Shown in pieces: positions 1 to 8,738 of a stretch of 64,000 nucleotides of DNA; within the stretch, counting starts at the first letter, position 1, and every line of letters starts with the position of its first letter. The stretch comes from Saccharofermentans sp. (GTDB lineage Bacteria > Bacillota > Clostridia > Saccharofermentanales > Saccharofermentanaceae): NCBI GenBank assembly GCA_024403855.1, contig JAKSRC010000001.1, positions 62,001-126,000 on the forward strand, given 5' to 3'. Under the pieces are notes generated by a model. It did not search any database, was not told where the DNA came from, and saw only the letters and a program-made list of their open reading frames with translations. A program made the translations under genes and the position numbers.

Positions 1-911
1 TCAAGATTTCTGATTCTCAAATGAGAGTGAGCACCCTCATCGAACCAGACCATCTTTTTACGCTTTGAACCACTTGCCTCATTGATGATGTCGAAATACT
101 TAGGAAGTGAAGAAACATCCTGTCTGCCACAGATCATGAGCTGAGGTACTTCAACATTACGAATTGCCTTAACAGGCGTATTCTTGAAAATATCAATCTT
201 AGCATACTTCTTGAAAAGAAGGCCCATCTGGAGACATACAGGGAATGTAGGTCTTCCAAGATTCTTAGTTCTCTGCTTCAAAACGTTATAGAAAGAAATA
301 AACGGTCCTTCAAGAACGATACAATCAACATATGGATTGTGATCTGCTGCAACATAGATTGCTGCAACTGAACCGATGCAGATACCGTGAATTGCGAAGT
401 GGTCGATACCAAACTTCTCGTGAACAAGCTTGATCCATGCTTCAAGATCCTTACCTTCAAGGATACCGGATCCTGTATATCTGCCTTCAGAAAGGCCCGC
501 AGCTCTGGGATCTACAACGATAATGTTGTAGTTGTTCTTCTGATAAAGATCAGCAAAGTAATAGCAGTACTTACAAGTCTCTGCTCTACCAGCCATAATG
601 ATTGCAGCCTTATCAAAACCGAAGTCGAAGTACTCGCCCTTCATCTTGAGACCATCAAAAGAAGTTACTTCGATCTCCTGCATACATGAAGCATTTTCAT
701 TACCCCACTTCATGCCGGTATCAAACATAACTGTGTGCTCAGCATTCTCCGGAGCACTGTTACCTCTTGCCCATTTATCCTTGGAGTCTCTAATAAACAT
801 GTTTGCGTACTGCTTTTCGGCAATCTTCATGCAGTAAAACCACATGAAGATGAAACCGCCGATAAGCATTACTAAAACACTAGCAATAACAATTTTTAAT
901 ACAAAACCCAT
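1..911 (-). CDS. Membrane-anchored alpha/beta hydrolase, 3' end outside window
   Basis: The frame stays open from an ATG at 911 to the window edge, giving the first 303 residues. Residues 4-28 form one hydrophobic anchor, so the catalytic part probably sits outside the membrane. Strand beta-6 reads DPRAAGLSEG (about 134-143), usual in the family. The nucleophile elbow is GICIG at 176-180, so Cys178 stands where most family members have Ser. The ATG overlaps the degV stop (TAATG), so it is the last visible gene of the lipid-type operon and is translationally coupled. Substrate is unknown. The fold assignment is firm; hydrolase activity is inferred. Confidence 0.75.
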   Translation of the reverse strand, partial: MGFVLKIVIASVLVMLIGGFIFMWFYCMKIAEKQYANMFIRDSKDKWARGNSAPENAEHTVMFDTGMKWGNENASCMQEIEVTSFDGLKMKGEYFDFGFDKAAIIMAGRAETCKYCYYFADLYQKNNYNIIVVDPRAAGLSEGRYTGSGILEGKDLEAWIKLVHEKFGIDHFAIHGICIGSVAAIYVAADHNPYVDCIVLEGPFISFYNVLKQRTKNLGRPTFPVCLQMGLLFKKYAKIDIFKNTPVKAIRNVEVPQLMICGRQDVSSLPKYFDIINEASGSKRKKMVWFDEGAHSHLRIRNL

Positions 912-1840
912 TAGACCTTAGACTTAATCTCTTCCAAAAGCTTGGTCTCCTCAACCAATCCTTCAGAGATTTCCTTACCCATGTAGAATACTGTTACCAT
1001 ACCAGGGCCGATGGATGAACCATTAGCCATGTTAACTGTTGTAGGAATAATTTCAGCTGTAGGGAAATTCTCGCGAACGAGTTCCTGAACCTGAAGCCAC
1101 TGAGCCTTACGGAATGAGTGAGTAACGAAGATTCTCTTAGGCTCGTCTTCGATTGTAGCCTTCATGTACATGATCATAGCAGCGAAAAGCTTCTTATAAC
1201 CTGTAACCTTTGTGATTACCTGGTTCATACCAGCACGGTTGAATTCAGCGATAGGCTTGATGTTGATGAGTGAACCCATAACAGCAGAAACGTTAGAAAC
1301 ACGACCAACCTTAGCAAGGAACTTGAGGTCATCAACTGTACCTGTCTGGTGGCATCTCTGCTTGTTGTTTTCGAGCCAAGCAGCAACTTCATCCAAAGAC
1401 TTGCCTTCCTTCTTCATGTCGCCTGCAATGGAGCAAAGAAGTCCATCAGCACCAGCATATCTGAGGGAGTCAACAACGATGATCTTTCTTTCAGGGTATT
1501 CCTTCATAAGATCAGCAGCTACCTTACGGCAATTGTCATATGTGTTTGAAAGAGCAGATGACAAGCTGATATTAAGAATGTCCTTGCCTTCCTTCAAATA
1601 CTTCTCAAAGAAAGCCTTCTGAATCTCAATATTCTTAACACCAGTAGAATACATTGAATCCTTGCTCATGCTTGTGTAGAAGTCCTGAGGTGAGATTGTC
1701 TCCCAGTCAAGAGATGAATCTTCAGTATGACCATCAGGGAATGTGATGTTACCCGGAAGGTAATCTGTGATACCGAATCTTTCTCTGAGATCCTTTGTAA
1801 GGTCTGTTGAGCTGTCTGTGAGAATTACATAATCAGCCAT
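911..1840 (-). CDS. DegV family fatty-acid-binding protein (FakB-like)
   Basis: 309 residues, full length for DegV. The N-terminus carries the family TDSSTDL motif (residues 8-14) and the C-terminal part has SSIGPGMVTVFYMG, matching the conserved ligand-end loop. DegV/FakB proteins bind one fatty acid and hand it to the FakA kinase or another acyl enzyme. No FakA gene is present here. The gene sits between an acyltransferase and a hydrolase and downstream of an acyl ligase, so delivery of an acyl chain within this cluster is a reasonable inference. Start: ATG preceded by AGGAGG. Confidence 0.85.
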   Translation of the reverse strand: MADYVILTDSSTDLTKDLRERFGITDYLPGNITFPDGHTEDSSLDWETISPQDFYTSMSKDSMYSTGVKNIEIQKAFFEKYLKEGKDILNISLSSALSNTYDNCRKVAADLMKEYPERKIIVVDSLRYAGADGLLCSIAGDMKKEGKSLDEVAAWLENNKQRCHQTGTVDDLKFLAKVGRVSNVSAVMGSLINIKPIAEFNRAGMNQVITKVTGYKKLFAAMIMYMKATIEDEPKRIFVTHSFRKAQWLQVQELVRENFPTAEIIPTTVNMANGSSIGPGMVTVFYMGKEISEGLVEETKLLEEIKSKV

Positions 1841-1899
1841 TTTCTGTCCTCCTAATATAATGTTTTTTATTATTAGTTCTATTAACTACTAAATTAATG

Positions 1900-3297
1900 T
1901 TATGCGCTGGCACTTGCCTTAGCATTTCTTGCATCTTCAACTTCCTTACTGATTCTGGCAAGGTTTTCTTTCATCTCAAAACGAGTCTTTCTGATGAATG
2001 AATTAAGTGATGGTGATGTCTCGGCAATAGCCTGTCGCTTAAGGCTGTAAATAGCCTCTCGCATTATTTCATTTGCCCTCTCCAACGACTCATTATTCGT
2101 TAACAACCCCTCTTTGTCAAACTCGATAGGATCACCAATAACGAATCTTGTCGGCTTGAAAACCTTATAAGAAGTATGGATATAAACCGGAACAACAGGT
2201 CTCTTGGTATAGATAGAGAGCATTGCCGGACCCTTGTGGAAATCAATAAGCTCATCGTCATAATTCATATGGCCTTCAGGGAAAATAATGAAAGGCTCGT
2301 GATTCTTAAGGCCGTTGATCATGATTTTCATGGAATCCCAGTCAAAACCTGACCTGTCGAGCAATACGCAGCCCATAGCACGCTCGAAAAAGCTCCATGA
2401 CTTGTTAATGTCAGCAACATCCTTTGCAGCTAAGCTTCTGCAATATACTCTTCTGAAAACAAAATACAGAAGCGCGGAATCCATCCACCATGAGTGGTTC
2501 GCAACAATTACCATGCCTTTATCCATGAATCTTGTGCCACGCGCCAAATCACCACCATAAGTAATCTTGGTTCTCATAAGCAACTTGATACCCGGAAGGC
2601 ATGTATACTTCATAAAGTTATAAAGGAAAGAAACATACTTCGGACGCTTAAGCTTTTCTCCGTCAGCAGCCATAAAGTTCTTAAGGTAAAACTGTCTATA
2701 TGTCTCAGTCTTCTCCTGAAGTTCCTTGGTAAACACCTCTGCCCTATCCTTAATCGTGTCGAGACCTTCACGGCAAATGTAGGTATCAGGATACATAAGG
2801 CTTCCGATAAATACCAAATCACGCTTACCGGGACCGATTTTTCCATTATGGAAAACAGGAACGATTGGAGCACCGGAACTAAGTGAGATAAGAGCAGCTG
2901 CTTGCTTATACTCAAGAAGCTTTCCTTCTGTCTCAATATGACCTTCAGGGAAAATCAGGATTGAACGACCCTTGTTAATCTGCTCTACTGCCTGGTTTAC
3001 AGCATCCATATTGCCTGTTACAGAATCAACTCTAATTACACCCATAATCTTAAGAAGGAATGTAAGTGCAGGATTATAAGCATAGAATTGCGCGCCGACA
3101 AGAACAGAGAACCTCTTTGTCGGGAAAGATAGTAATGCTGAGAAGTAATCCAAAAAGTTTGTATGGTTCATCGCAATGATGATAGGACCTTTATACTTGG
3201 TCTTCTTCTCTTTCCTCAAGAAAATTCTCTTAACCGGGAAAATAATCATTGCCGGAATAAAACTTGTTAAGATAAGGAGCCATCTTAATATAATCAT
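1900..3297 (-). CDS. Tandem two-domain PlsC-type acyltransferase
   Basis: 465 residues with two complete 1-acylglycerol-phosphate-acyltransferase-like domains in one chain. Domain 1 has NHTNFLD (44-50) and FPEGH (116-120). Domain 2 has NHSWWMD (267-273) and FPEGH (339-343). These are the HX4D catalytic and substrate-binding motifs, and both sets are intact. The first 20 residues are hydrophobic and probably anchor it to the membrane. Most PlsC proteins are about 240 residues with one domain. The upstream gene encodes an acyl ligase with a carrier domain, so this enzyme probably takes acyl groups from that carrier. Start: ATG after AAGGAG. The acceptor is unknown. Confidence 0.85.
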   Translation of the reverse strand: MIILRWLLILTSFIPAMIIFPVKRIFLRKEKKTKYKGPIIIAMNHTNFLDYFSALLSFPTKRFSVLVGAQFYAYNPALTFLLKIMGVIRVDSVTGNMDAVNQAVEQINKGRSILIFPEGHIETEGKLLEYKQAAALISLSSGAPIVPVFHNGKIGPGKRDLVFIGSLMYPDTYICREGLDTIKDRAEVFTKELQEKTETYRQFYLKNFMAADGEKLKRPKYVSFLYNFMKYTCLPGIKLLMRTKITYGGDLARGTRFMDKGMVIVANHSWWMDSALLYFVFRRVYCRSLAAKDVADINKSWSFFERAMGCVLLDRSGFDWDSMKIMINGLKNHEPFIIFPEGHMNYDDELIDFHKGPAMLSIYTKRPVVPVYIHTSYKVFKPTRFVIGDPIEFDKEGLLTNNESLERANEIMREAIYSLKRQAIAETSPSLNSFIRKTRFEMKENLARISKEVEDARNAKASASA

Positions 3298-3299
3298 TA

Positions 3300-5249
3300 T
3301 TATTTGATCTCCTTATTCTTATCGATAAGATAATCAGCGATAGCCATAGGTGTAATCAAAGGTGTCTCTGTCATGGAGATTTCTCTTTCCGTTACTTCAG
3401 ATACCTTTGCCAAAAGCTCAACATACTGCATTGAGTCGCCACCAAGCGAAACGAAATTGGATGTCTCAGTAATCTCACTTCTGTCCTTATTAAGAATATC
3501 AGCATATACATCGCAGATCTTAGCAATAAGTTCTGTATACTCAGTAGTTCTTGTACGTGTAACCTCTTCTTCAGTAGGTCTTACACATTCGGTAGCGAAA
3601 AGTTCCTGACTCTCAAGTTTTCTAGCCAAAGACTTTCGGTCGATACCCTTAAAATTCTCAGGCATTAATCCAATAAGATTTATTACCTTCTGAGGTCTTT
3701 CTGACATTGTAAGTGTATCAATTGTATTGAATACATTTCTTAATGAAGAAGCCTTCTCAAATGCACCCATGGAACCGTCATCAGCTAAAACAAGAACCAT
3801 CTGCTTCTCATCTGCACCGGGCAACTGACAGTAAATCATGGCCTCCTGAGTAAAAGAACCCTTATCAATACGGGATTCAATCTCCTCAGGGGAGATATTC
3901 TCACCATTAGGTCCAATAATGACATCATCTAAACGACCAATGATATGAAGTCTTCCTGTCTCATCAATCGAAACAAGGTCATTTGTAGGATAGAAATCCT
4001 CTGTAAAGTCACAGAACATACCATCCTTATAGATACCATTCATGGAGTGATCCTTAGGAATTAAGAGTTCACCCTTTTCGCTGATCTTGTAATGGATATT
4101 GGAGAAAATCTTACCAGTGCTTGTACCACATCTGTACTTTGATTTTCTTGAAAGTTCAACACAAAGAACGCCACATTCGGTAAGTCCGTATCCGGCATAG
4201 ATTGAATATCCGATACCGTTAAGAACTTCCAAAGTTCTCTGATTGATAAAACCACCACCGGAAATGAGGAAAGAAAGCTTTTCGCCCAAAAGCTGGCGTC
4301 TGATTTTCTTGAAAATAATCTTTCTAACGATGATAGGTCCCAAAAGAGGCAAAGCATTCTGGAGCTTATTCGAAAACTTAATTGCTTTGTTGAATTTCTT
4401 AGTATGGCCCTGCTTTTCGACTTCACGTTCAAGATTCTCAACAATCTTGTTCCAGACCAAAGGAATCGCAAAAAAGTGCGTAACTCCAATTCTCTTGGAG
4501 ATAAACTGGATACTTTGAGCATCGTATTTAGGAAGGAACACAAAAGTTCTTCCAAAGAACATAAACCACATCAAAGTCGCAATGAGGCCAAATACATGGT
4601 AGAACGGCAAAAACGCAAGATTATGGATATCAAGCTTCGCGTTGTACTGAATAGACTGATTTTCCTTAACGATATCGCCACTCATCTCAACCTGAAGGCA
4701 GATAGTCTTACCATTATGGCTGATAATCTTAGGCTTTGATGTCGAACCTGAAGTAACAAGGATAATCTCGTCAGCCCAGTTAATCATGGACTTATTAAAT
4801 TTAGAGCTCTTACCTGATTCAAGAAGGTCCTTAACTGTAATTGCCTTATCAATTCTGCTGTCTTCAGAAACGACAAAAGCAGGATTCATCTCCTTGATGA
4901 TGTCGTTATTAATTTTGACATTATGTCTTGTGTTAAGAAGGAGCGGTTTAAATCCCGCCTGCAAAAGTCCCCAGAACAGAGCAACCCAGTCTGGTGAATT
5001 CTCAAGGAAAATACCGACTACTTTGCTTTCAGAACCAAGCACTGATGCATAAGCTAAAGAGGCATTAGAAAAGTGATCTACCCTCTCATAAAGCTCATAA
5101 TATGACATTGTGCAAATCTCACCATTTTCGAGCCATTCGCCGAAAACCTCACTCGTAAAACTGCCCTTTACGATTGAGTAATAAGACTCAAATGTCTGCG
5201 GAGCGTTTTTAAGCGCTGCAATATTGTTTGTAACAATCTTGGAAACCAT
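3300..5249 (-). CDS. AMP-forming acyl ligase fused to a C-terminal acyl carrier domain
   Basis: 649 residues. The adenylate-forming domain has the P-loop TSGSTSKPK (166-174), the YAGYGLTECG-type A5 motif and the GRLDDVI hinge region. The last roughly 85 residues form a carrier domain with GGDSMQ, where Ser606 is the predicted phosphopantetheine site. The enzyme should activate a carboxylic acid, most likely a fatty acid, and load it on its own carrier. With the adjacent PlsC pair this resembles a split version of E. coli Aas (PlsC plus acyl-ACP synthetase) that carries its own ACP. No condensation or reductase domain is present, so an NRPS/PKS role is less likely. Confidence 0.85.
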   Translation of the reverse strand: MVSKIVTNNIAALKNAPQTFESYYSIVKGSFTSEVFGEWLENGEICTMSYYELYERVDHFSNASLAYASVLGSESKVVGIFLENSPDWVALFWGLLQAGFKPLLLNTRHNVKINNDIIKEMNPAFVVSEDSRIDKAITVKDLLESGKSSKFNKSMINWADEIILVTSGSTSKPKIISHNGKTICLQVEMSGDIVKENQSIQYNAKLDIHNLAFLPFYHVFGLIATLMWFMFFGRTFVFLPKYDAQSIQFISKRIGVTHFFAIPLVWNKIVENLEREVEKQGHTKKFNKAIKFSNKLQNALPLLGPIIVRKIIFKKIRRQLLGEKLSFLISGGGFINQRTLEVLNGIGYSIYAGYGLTECGVLCVELSRKSKYRCGTSTGKIFSNIHYKISEKGELLIPKDHSMNGIYKDGMFCDFTEDFYPTNDLVSIDETGRLHIIGRLDDVIIGPNGENISPEEIESRIDKGSFTQEAMIYCQLPGADEKQMVLVLADDGSMGAFEKASSLRNVFNTIDTLTMSERPQKVINLIGLMPENFKGIDRKSLARKLESQELFATECVRPTEEEVTRTRTTEYTELIAKICDVYADILNKDRSEITETSNFVSLGGDSMQYVELLAKVSEVTEREISMTETPLITPMAIADYLIDKNKEIK

Positions 5250-5255
5250 ATCCCC

Positions 5256-6359
5256 TTATAATCCCCAAACCTTTCTTACCTGATCGCACATCTCCAGAAT
5301 AGCAGCCTGCGCCTGAGGTAAAATTCCAAAATAATCAAGAAAAGCGTGCGTAACGCCTCTGTATCTGATGTGCTTATTTGGTACACCAGCCTTATCAAGA
5401 AGTCTTGAATAGTACTCGGACTGAACTCTAAGTCCATCGTATTCTGCTGTAAATACACCTGTATAAGGCATATTGGTAAGATCCGCATAAACCGGACTTA
5501 CATCTGGGTTCTTACAGACTTCCTCATACTTTCCGCCAGAATAAGCGAAAACGATATTAGCCATAAGTTCGTTATTACCCTTACCGTCTGCTCTGCCAAG
5601 CTGAAGTCTTGAATTGATCAATTCCTTATGTTCATCAGCAATCTCATACATGGAAAGATCCCAATCGTAGAGTTTCTCCTGAGTAAACAAATCAACACAT
5701 GGATAAAAGAGTCCTGCATAAGTAACTTTAGCTTCAGACTTGTTATCAAGAATTGCAGCAATTGCAAGGTTCGCACCCGCACTGTCACCAAAAAGTCCAA
5801 TATGCTCCTTATCAACTCCGAGTTCATCGCAATTGGTATAAAGATGCTCTACAGTCGCACAAACGTCTTCAATAGCTGCGGGATAAGGATTCTCTGGAGC
5901 CAAGCTATAGTCAACATTGAAAACACGGATCCCAAGATTCTCAGCTACATAACGGCAAGGTTCCTTATAGAACTCAGCCTTTGAAGCCATAAAAGAACCA
6001 CCATGAATATAGATCATAGCAGGGAGAGTCTCCCCTGCTTTTTCAGCGAGAACATATGAGAAAACCTTAAAATTTCTACCCTTAACATTGAGCTCGAAAG
6101 AATCCTCAGCGATTTCTTTTGTGCACATATCTTTGCAGTATGTCTTCGTAGTCGTGCGCATGCCCTCAATTGAGAACTTAGTTGGCATAGACTTCTGGAA
6201 TGCATAAATTGCGCTTCTAATGAAGAATTCTCTCTTATCGAGCAAACCCATTCCTTCGCAATCCGGAACAGCCTTTATGATGATCTCTTGCTCACCGATA
6301 TTTTTGACTTCATCTGTCTCGTAAATCTTTTTTACTAATTCAAAATCACACTTATCCAT
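5256..6359 (-). CDS. Alpha/beta hydrolase, HSL-type esterase/lipase
   Basis: 367 residues from the ATG at 6359. That start is chosen because GAGGG lies 7 nt upstream; an earlier ATG at 6413 would overlap the previous gene by 38 bp. The oxyanion motif HGGSF (119-123) and nucleophile elbow GDSAG (191-195, Ser193) are typical of hormone-sensitive-lipase-like esterases. A YDGLR segment and a GVTHAF segment near the C-terminus supply the likely Asp and His. No signal peptide is visible, so it is probably cytoplasmic. It sits between the glycosyltransferase and the acyl ligase and could release or trim an acyl group. Confidence 0.85.
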   Translation of the reverse strand: MDKCDFELVKKIYETDEVKNIGEQEIIIKAVPDCEGMGLLDKREFFIRSAIYAFQKSMPTKFSIEGMRTTTKTYCKDMCTKEIAEDSFELNVKGRNFKVFSYVLAEKAGETLPAMIYIHGGSFMASKAEFYKEPCRYVAENLGIRVFNVDYSLAPENPYPAAIEDVCATVEHLYTNCDELGVDKEHIGLFGDSAGANLAIAAILDNKSEAKVTYAGLFYPCVDLFTQEKLYDWDLSMYEIADEHKELINSRLQLGRADGKGNNELMANIVFAYSGGKYEEVCKNPDVSPVYADLTNMPYTGVFTAEYDGLRVQSEYYSRLLDKAGVPNKHIRYRGVTHAFLDYFGILPQAQAAILEMCDQVRKVWGL

Positions 6360-6375
6360 GACGTATCCCTCTTTC

Positions 6376-7386
6376 TTAAACCTTTCCCAATATTCCTGAA
6401 AGTCCGAAAACATAACTTAAGAGCATAATTACCGCAAGGCAAAGAACTCCGCCAAGGAACATATTCCAACTCATATAATAGAAAAGCAACAAAATCAAAG
6501 TAGTAATGAAATACTTGATCGAGCAAGTAATGTAATAAACAGCACTGATCTTCTGTCTGTGTCTGATTCCAGCAGAGAAAACATTAAGAACAGCATGCAT
6601 TGCCGTAATCCAGATAAAAATTCCAATCAGCCAGAAGAAGAAATGCGGAATTCCGAACCAGACCAACACAGAAATAATGAGCGTATAAAGTGAATAAAGA
6701 AGCGCCGAAATAAGTCCATAAGCCCAAAGAGACTTCTGGATTCTAACAGTATCTTTTATAGGTCTGAAATGAGTATTCTTATTGTTGTTCTCGTAAATAG
6801 TCTTAATGTCTATTCCGTAGATCTTCATGCCCTCTTTATGTGCTGTAGCAAGGACATTCAACTCAAATTCGTACTTATTTCCAGGAATATCCTGGAACCA
6901 CATGCAAAGTCTTGCAGGAAAGCCTCTTAAGCCTGACTGATTATCTTTAAGGAAAACACCTGTAACGATCGTATAAACAACCTTAGACAAATCATTACCG
7001 ATTCTTGACTTTATAGGAATCCTCTCAGAGAGATCACGCATACCAAGAACTATGCTATCGGTCTTTCTGGTGAGATTAGCTACACGGACTATATCCTCAG
7101 TAGCATGCTGGCCGTCCGAATCAGCAGTAACAATATAATCAACTTCATCGGACAAATTATTACCAATATACTCGAAACCACGCTTTAAGGCGTAACCTTT
7201 GCCCTTATTCTCTTTGTATCCGATTACGTCAGCATAGGCAGCAGCTTTCTTAAACAGCTCATCGCATCTTTCGATACTACCGTCATTTACAGCTACAATC
7301 TTAAATCCGAGATTATAAAGTTCTTCAACAAGGCGAAGGAACTTCTCATCCGGATTAAGAACAGGCAAAAGAACAGCAGTCTTCAA
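6376..7386 (-). CDS. Family 2 glycosyltransferase with C-terminal membrane helices (DPM1/GtrB-like)
   Basis: The N-terminal 220 residues form a GT-A fold: AVLLPVLNPDE start, VNDGS, and the catalytic TADSDGQH segment. The last 115 residues hold three or four hydrophobic segments. This layout matches polyprenyl-phosphate glycosyltransferases or glycolipid synthases. I place the start at a TTG at 7386 because a GAGGGGG Shine-Dalgarno lies 9 nt upstream; the TTG at 7404 lies before that site. It is the first gene of the six-gene minus-strand cluster, suggesting the cluster's product is a glycosylated or acylated lipid. The sugar donor cannot be read from the sequence. Confidence 0.8.
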   Translation of the reverse strand: MKTAVLLPVLNPDEKFLRLVEELYNLGFKIVAVNDGSIERCDELFKKAAAYADVIGYKENKGKGYALKRGFEYIGNNLSDEVDYIVTADSDGQHATEDIVRVANLTRKTDSIVLGMRDLSERIPIKSRIGNDLSKVVYTIVTGVFLKDNQSGLRGFPARLCMWFQDIPGNKYEFELNVLATAHKEGMKIYGIDIKTIYENNNKNTHFRPIKDTVRIQKSLWAYGLISALLYSLYTLIISVLVWFGIPHFFFWLIGIFIWITAMHAVLNVFSAGIRHRQKISAVYYITCSIKYFITTLILLLFYYMSWNMFLGGVLCLAVIMLLSYVFGLSGILGKV

Positions 7387-7450
7387 GTTCAAGTTCCCCC
7401 TCAAAATCTTTCCCTTAAACAGTTAAGCACAATAATCGAGTCTAAGTTTT

Positions 7451-7467
7451 TACAATGTCGTATTGTA
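7451..7467. promoter_or_regulatory. Perfect inverted repeat, candidate operator of the lipid-type cluster
   Basis: TACAAT-GTCGT-ATTGTA is a 6-5-6 palindrome 65 bp upstream of the glycosyltransferase start. Its minus-strand arm reads TACAAT and could double as a -10 box, but I see no good -35 hexamer 16-18 bp upstream. The assignment as operator rests only on symmetry and position. Confidence 0.35.
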
Positions 7468-7515
7468 CCTTAATATAAAAATAAATAATAGTGAAAAAGG
7501 GCTTTTGAGCGCAGG

Positions 7516-7535
7516 AATAAGGAAACGTTAAGGTT
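7516..7535 (+). repeat. Direct repeat copy 1 (20 bp)
   Basis: AATAAGGAAACGTTAAGGTT, identical to 7993-8012. The roughly 30 bp after each copy are also related (a CACCT and a TAATAAT/TTATCAT segment), so the duplicated unit is about 50 bp and partly decayed in copy 1. Confidence 0.8.
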
Positions 7536-7719
7536 TCTCTTGTATCACCTGTCGCGGCTTATCATTGAAATCACTCTTGGCGAAAGTCCCTTATCTGGAT
7601 CCATAATTCTATAGTGCTAAAATTGTCGGTTTTCAGTTAAAGCTTGTCGTGGTTTGTCTGTTATTGAGACTGGTCTCAACCGGTTTTACCGATTTTGCAG
7701 AGATACTCGTCTTAAAAAG

Positions 7720-7814
7720 CTTTAGAATTTTTCCGAAATTGTAGTATAGGTGTTCCCTTACTCGAGATGACTACCATCTCTATCGGCACGACGATTATCG
7801 GAAAAATTTTAAAG
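7720..7814. repeat. Long nested inverted repeat
   Basis: Outer arms at 7720-7736 and 7798-7814 pair over 17 bp with one mismatch. Inside the 61-nt loop, GAGATG (7764-7769) pairs with CATCTC (7775-7780). A two-tier hairpin of this size is unlikely by chance, but there is no poly-T tract to make it a terminator. Confidence 0.6.
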
Positions 7815-7992
7815 AAAATTACGACAAGTTATCCGACAAAACCTTGCAAAAAGAACAAGGAATATTAGATATCAGATATTTCTCCGACAATCTTTACTGA
7901 AAGAGGTGCAATTTACCTCTATCAAATTATGCTTTGGGAACATGGATAGATTGGCATGACAAAAGAAGCGTAATGCCATAAAGTGCTTGCTA

Positions 7993-8012
7993 AATAAGGA
8001 AACGTTAAGGTT
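7993..8012 (+). repeat. Direct repeat copy 2 (20 bp), next to promoter
   Basis: Second identical copy of the element at 7516-7535. It ends 7 bp before the -35 box of the zinc-ribbon gene, a position expected for an activator site. The central AACGTT is self-complementary. Confidence 0.8.
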
Positions 8013-8019
8013 ATGTTTA

Positions 8020-8048
8020 TTGCACCTATCAGCTAATAATGTTAATAT
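8020..8048 (+). promoter_or_regulatory. Promoter of the zinc-ribbon membrane protein gene
   Basis: TTGCAC (8020-8025), 17-bp spacer, TAATAT (8043-8048). It lies 30 bp before the ATG at 8079, which has GGAGGG upstream. Confidence 0.6.
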
Positions 8049-8078
8049 TCTGCTATCTTTTTATGGAGGGATATTATA

Positions 8079-8711
8079 ATGTTTTGCACAAATTGTGGAT
8101 CAAAATTTGAAGACGGCAACGCTTTCTGCCCTAACTGCGGAACAAAGGTAGAAGTTTTTGCTCAGCCTGTTGAAGCACCTGCACCTGTTGCTGCTCCCGT
8201 TGAAGCACCCGCTCCCGTAGCTGCACCTGTTGAAGCAGCTCCCGCACCTGTTGCAGCTCCTGTTGAAGCACCTGCTCCCGTTGCTGCTCCTGTTGCAGCT
8301 CCCGCACCCGCTCCGGCTCCTGTTGAGGCTATTCCTGTAGCACCTGCACCTGCTCCCGCTCCTGTTGCACCTGCACCGGTTGCTGCACCTGTAGCTCCCG
8401 CTCAGCCTGTTTATGTAGCACCTGCTGCTGCAGCTAAGACAGCTGATGGTAAGCCGATTCTTATCTTGGGTATCGTTGCTGTAGCTTGCTGTGTATTCTA
8501 CATCTTCTCACTCGCTTCAATCATTTGCGGCGCTATCGGTCTTTCAAAGGCTAAGAAGTTCCTTGAAGAACAGGGTCAGCTCTATGGCGTAGCTAAGGTT
8601 GGTAAGTACCTCTCATTGGGCGGACTCATCGGTGGTTGCGTAATTACTGCTATCGAAGTATTCTACGTTTTAATTATGGTCATCACTCTCATTTCAGAAG
8701 CTGCCAGATAA
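8079..8711 (+). CDS. Zinc-ribbon protein with Pro/Ala-rich linker and two membrane helices
   Basis: 210 residues in three parts. Residues 3-22 form a zinc ribbon with two CxxC pairs (CTNC and CPNC). Residues about 28-120 are an Ala/Pro/Val-rich linker of repeated PAPVAAPVEA-like units, encoded by low-complexity GCTCCTGTT-type repeats (about 8170-8430). The last 80 residues hold two hydrophobic segments separated by a charged loop. The zinc ribbon should be cytoplasmic with the C-terminus in the membrane. The layout is common in Clostridia but the function is not known. It is a single-gene unit ended by the hairpin at 8739. Confidence 0.85.
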   Translation: MFCTNCGSKFEDGNAFCPNCGTKVEVFAQPVEAPAPVAAPVEAPAPVAAPVEAAPAPVAAPVEAPAPVAAPVAAPAPAPAPVEAIPVAPAPAPAPVAPAPVAAPVAPAQPVYVAPAAAAKTADGKPILILGIVAVACCVFYIFSLASIICGAIGLSKAKKFLEEQGQLYGVAKVGKYLSLGGLIGGCVITAIEVFYVLIMVITLISEAAR

Positions 8712-8738
8712 TCGAAGCTAAATCCAAACAAAAGTTAG

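Larger units (their letters stand above)
7405..8019. other. Non-coding region with repeats between divergent genes
   Basis: About 600 bp with no credible gene. It contains a 20-bp direct repeat (7516-7535 and 7993-8012). It also has a 17-bp inverted repeat with one mismatch (7720-7736 and 7798-7814) enclosing a 6-bp hairpin, GAGATG/CATCTC (7764-7780), and a further hairpin AGAGGT/ACCTCT (7902-7920). TTGTCG/CGACAA words recur. The nested stems suggest a structured transcript or regulatory region; nothing I recognise from a known RNA family. Confidence 0.5.

Noticed and set aside
3300..5249. Non-ribosomal peptide synthetase fragment
   Set aside because: Ligase plus carrier only, with no condensation or thioesterase domain and acyltransferase neighbours; an acyl-ACP-synthetase-like role fits better.
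8170..8430. Tandem repeat as CRISPR or minisatellite
   Set aside because: It is the coding DNA of an Ala/Pro-rich linker; units vary in length and keep the reading frame.
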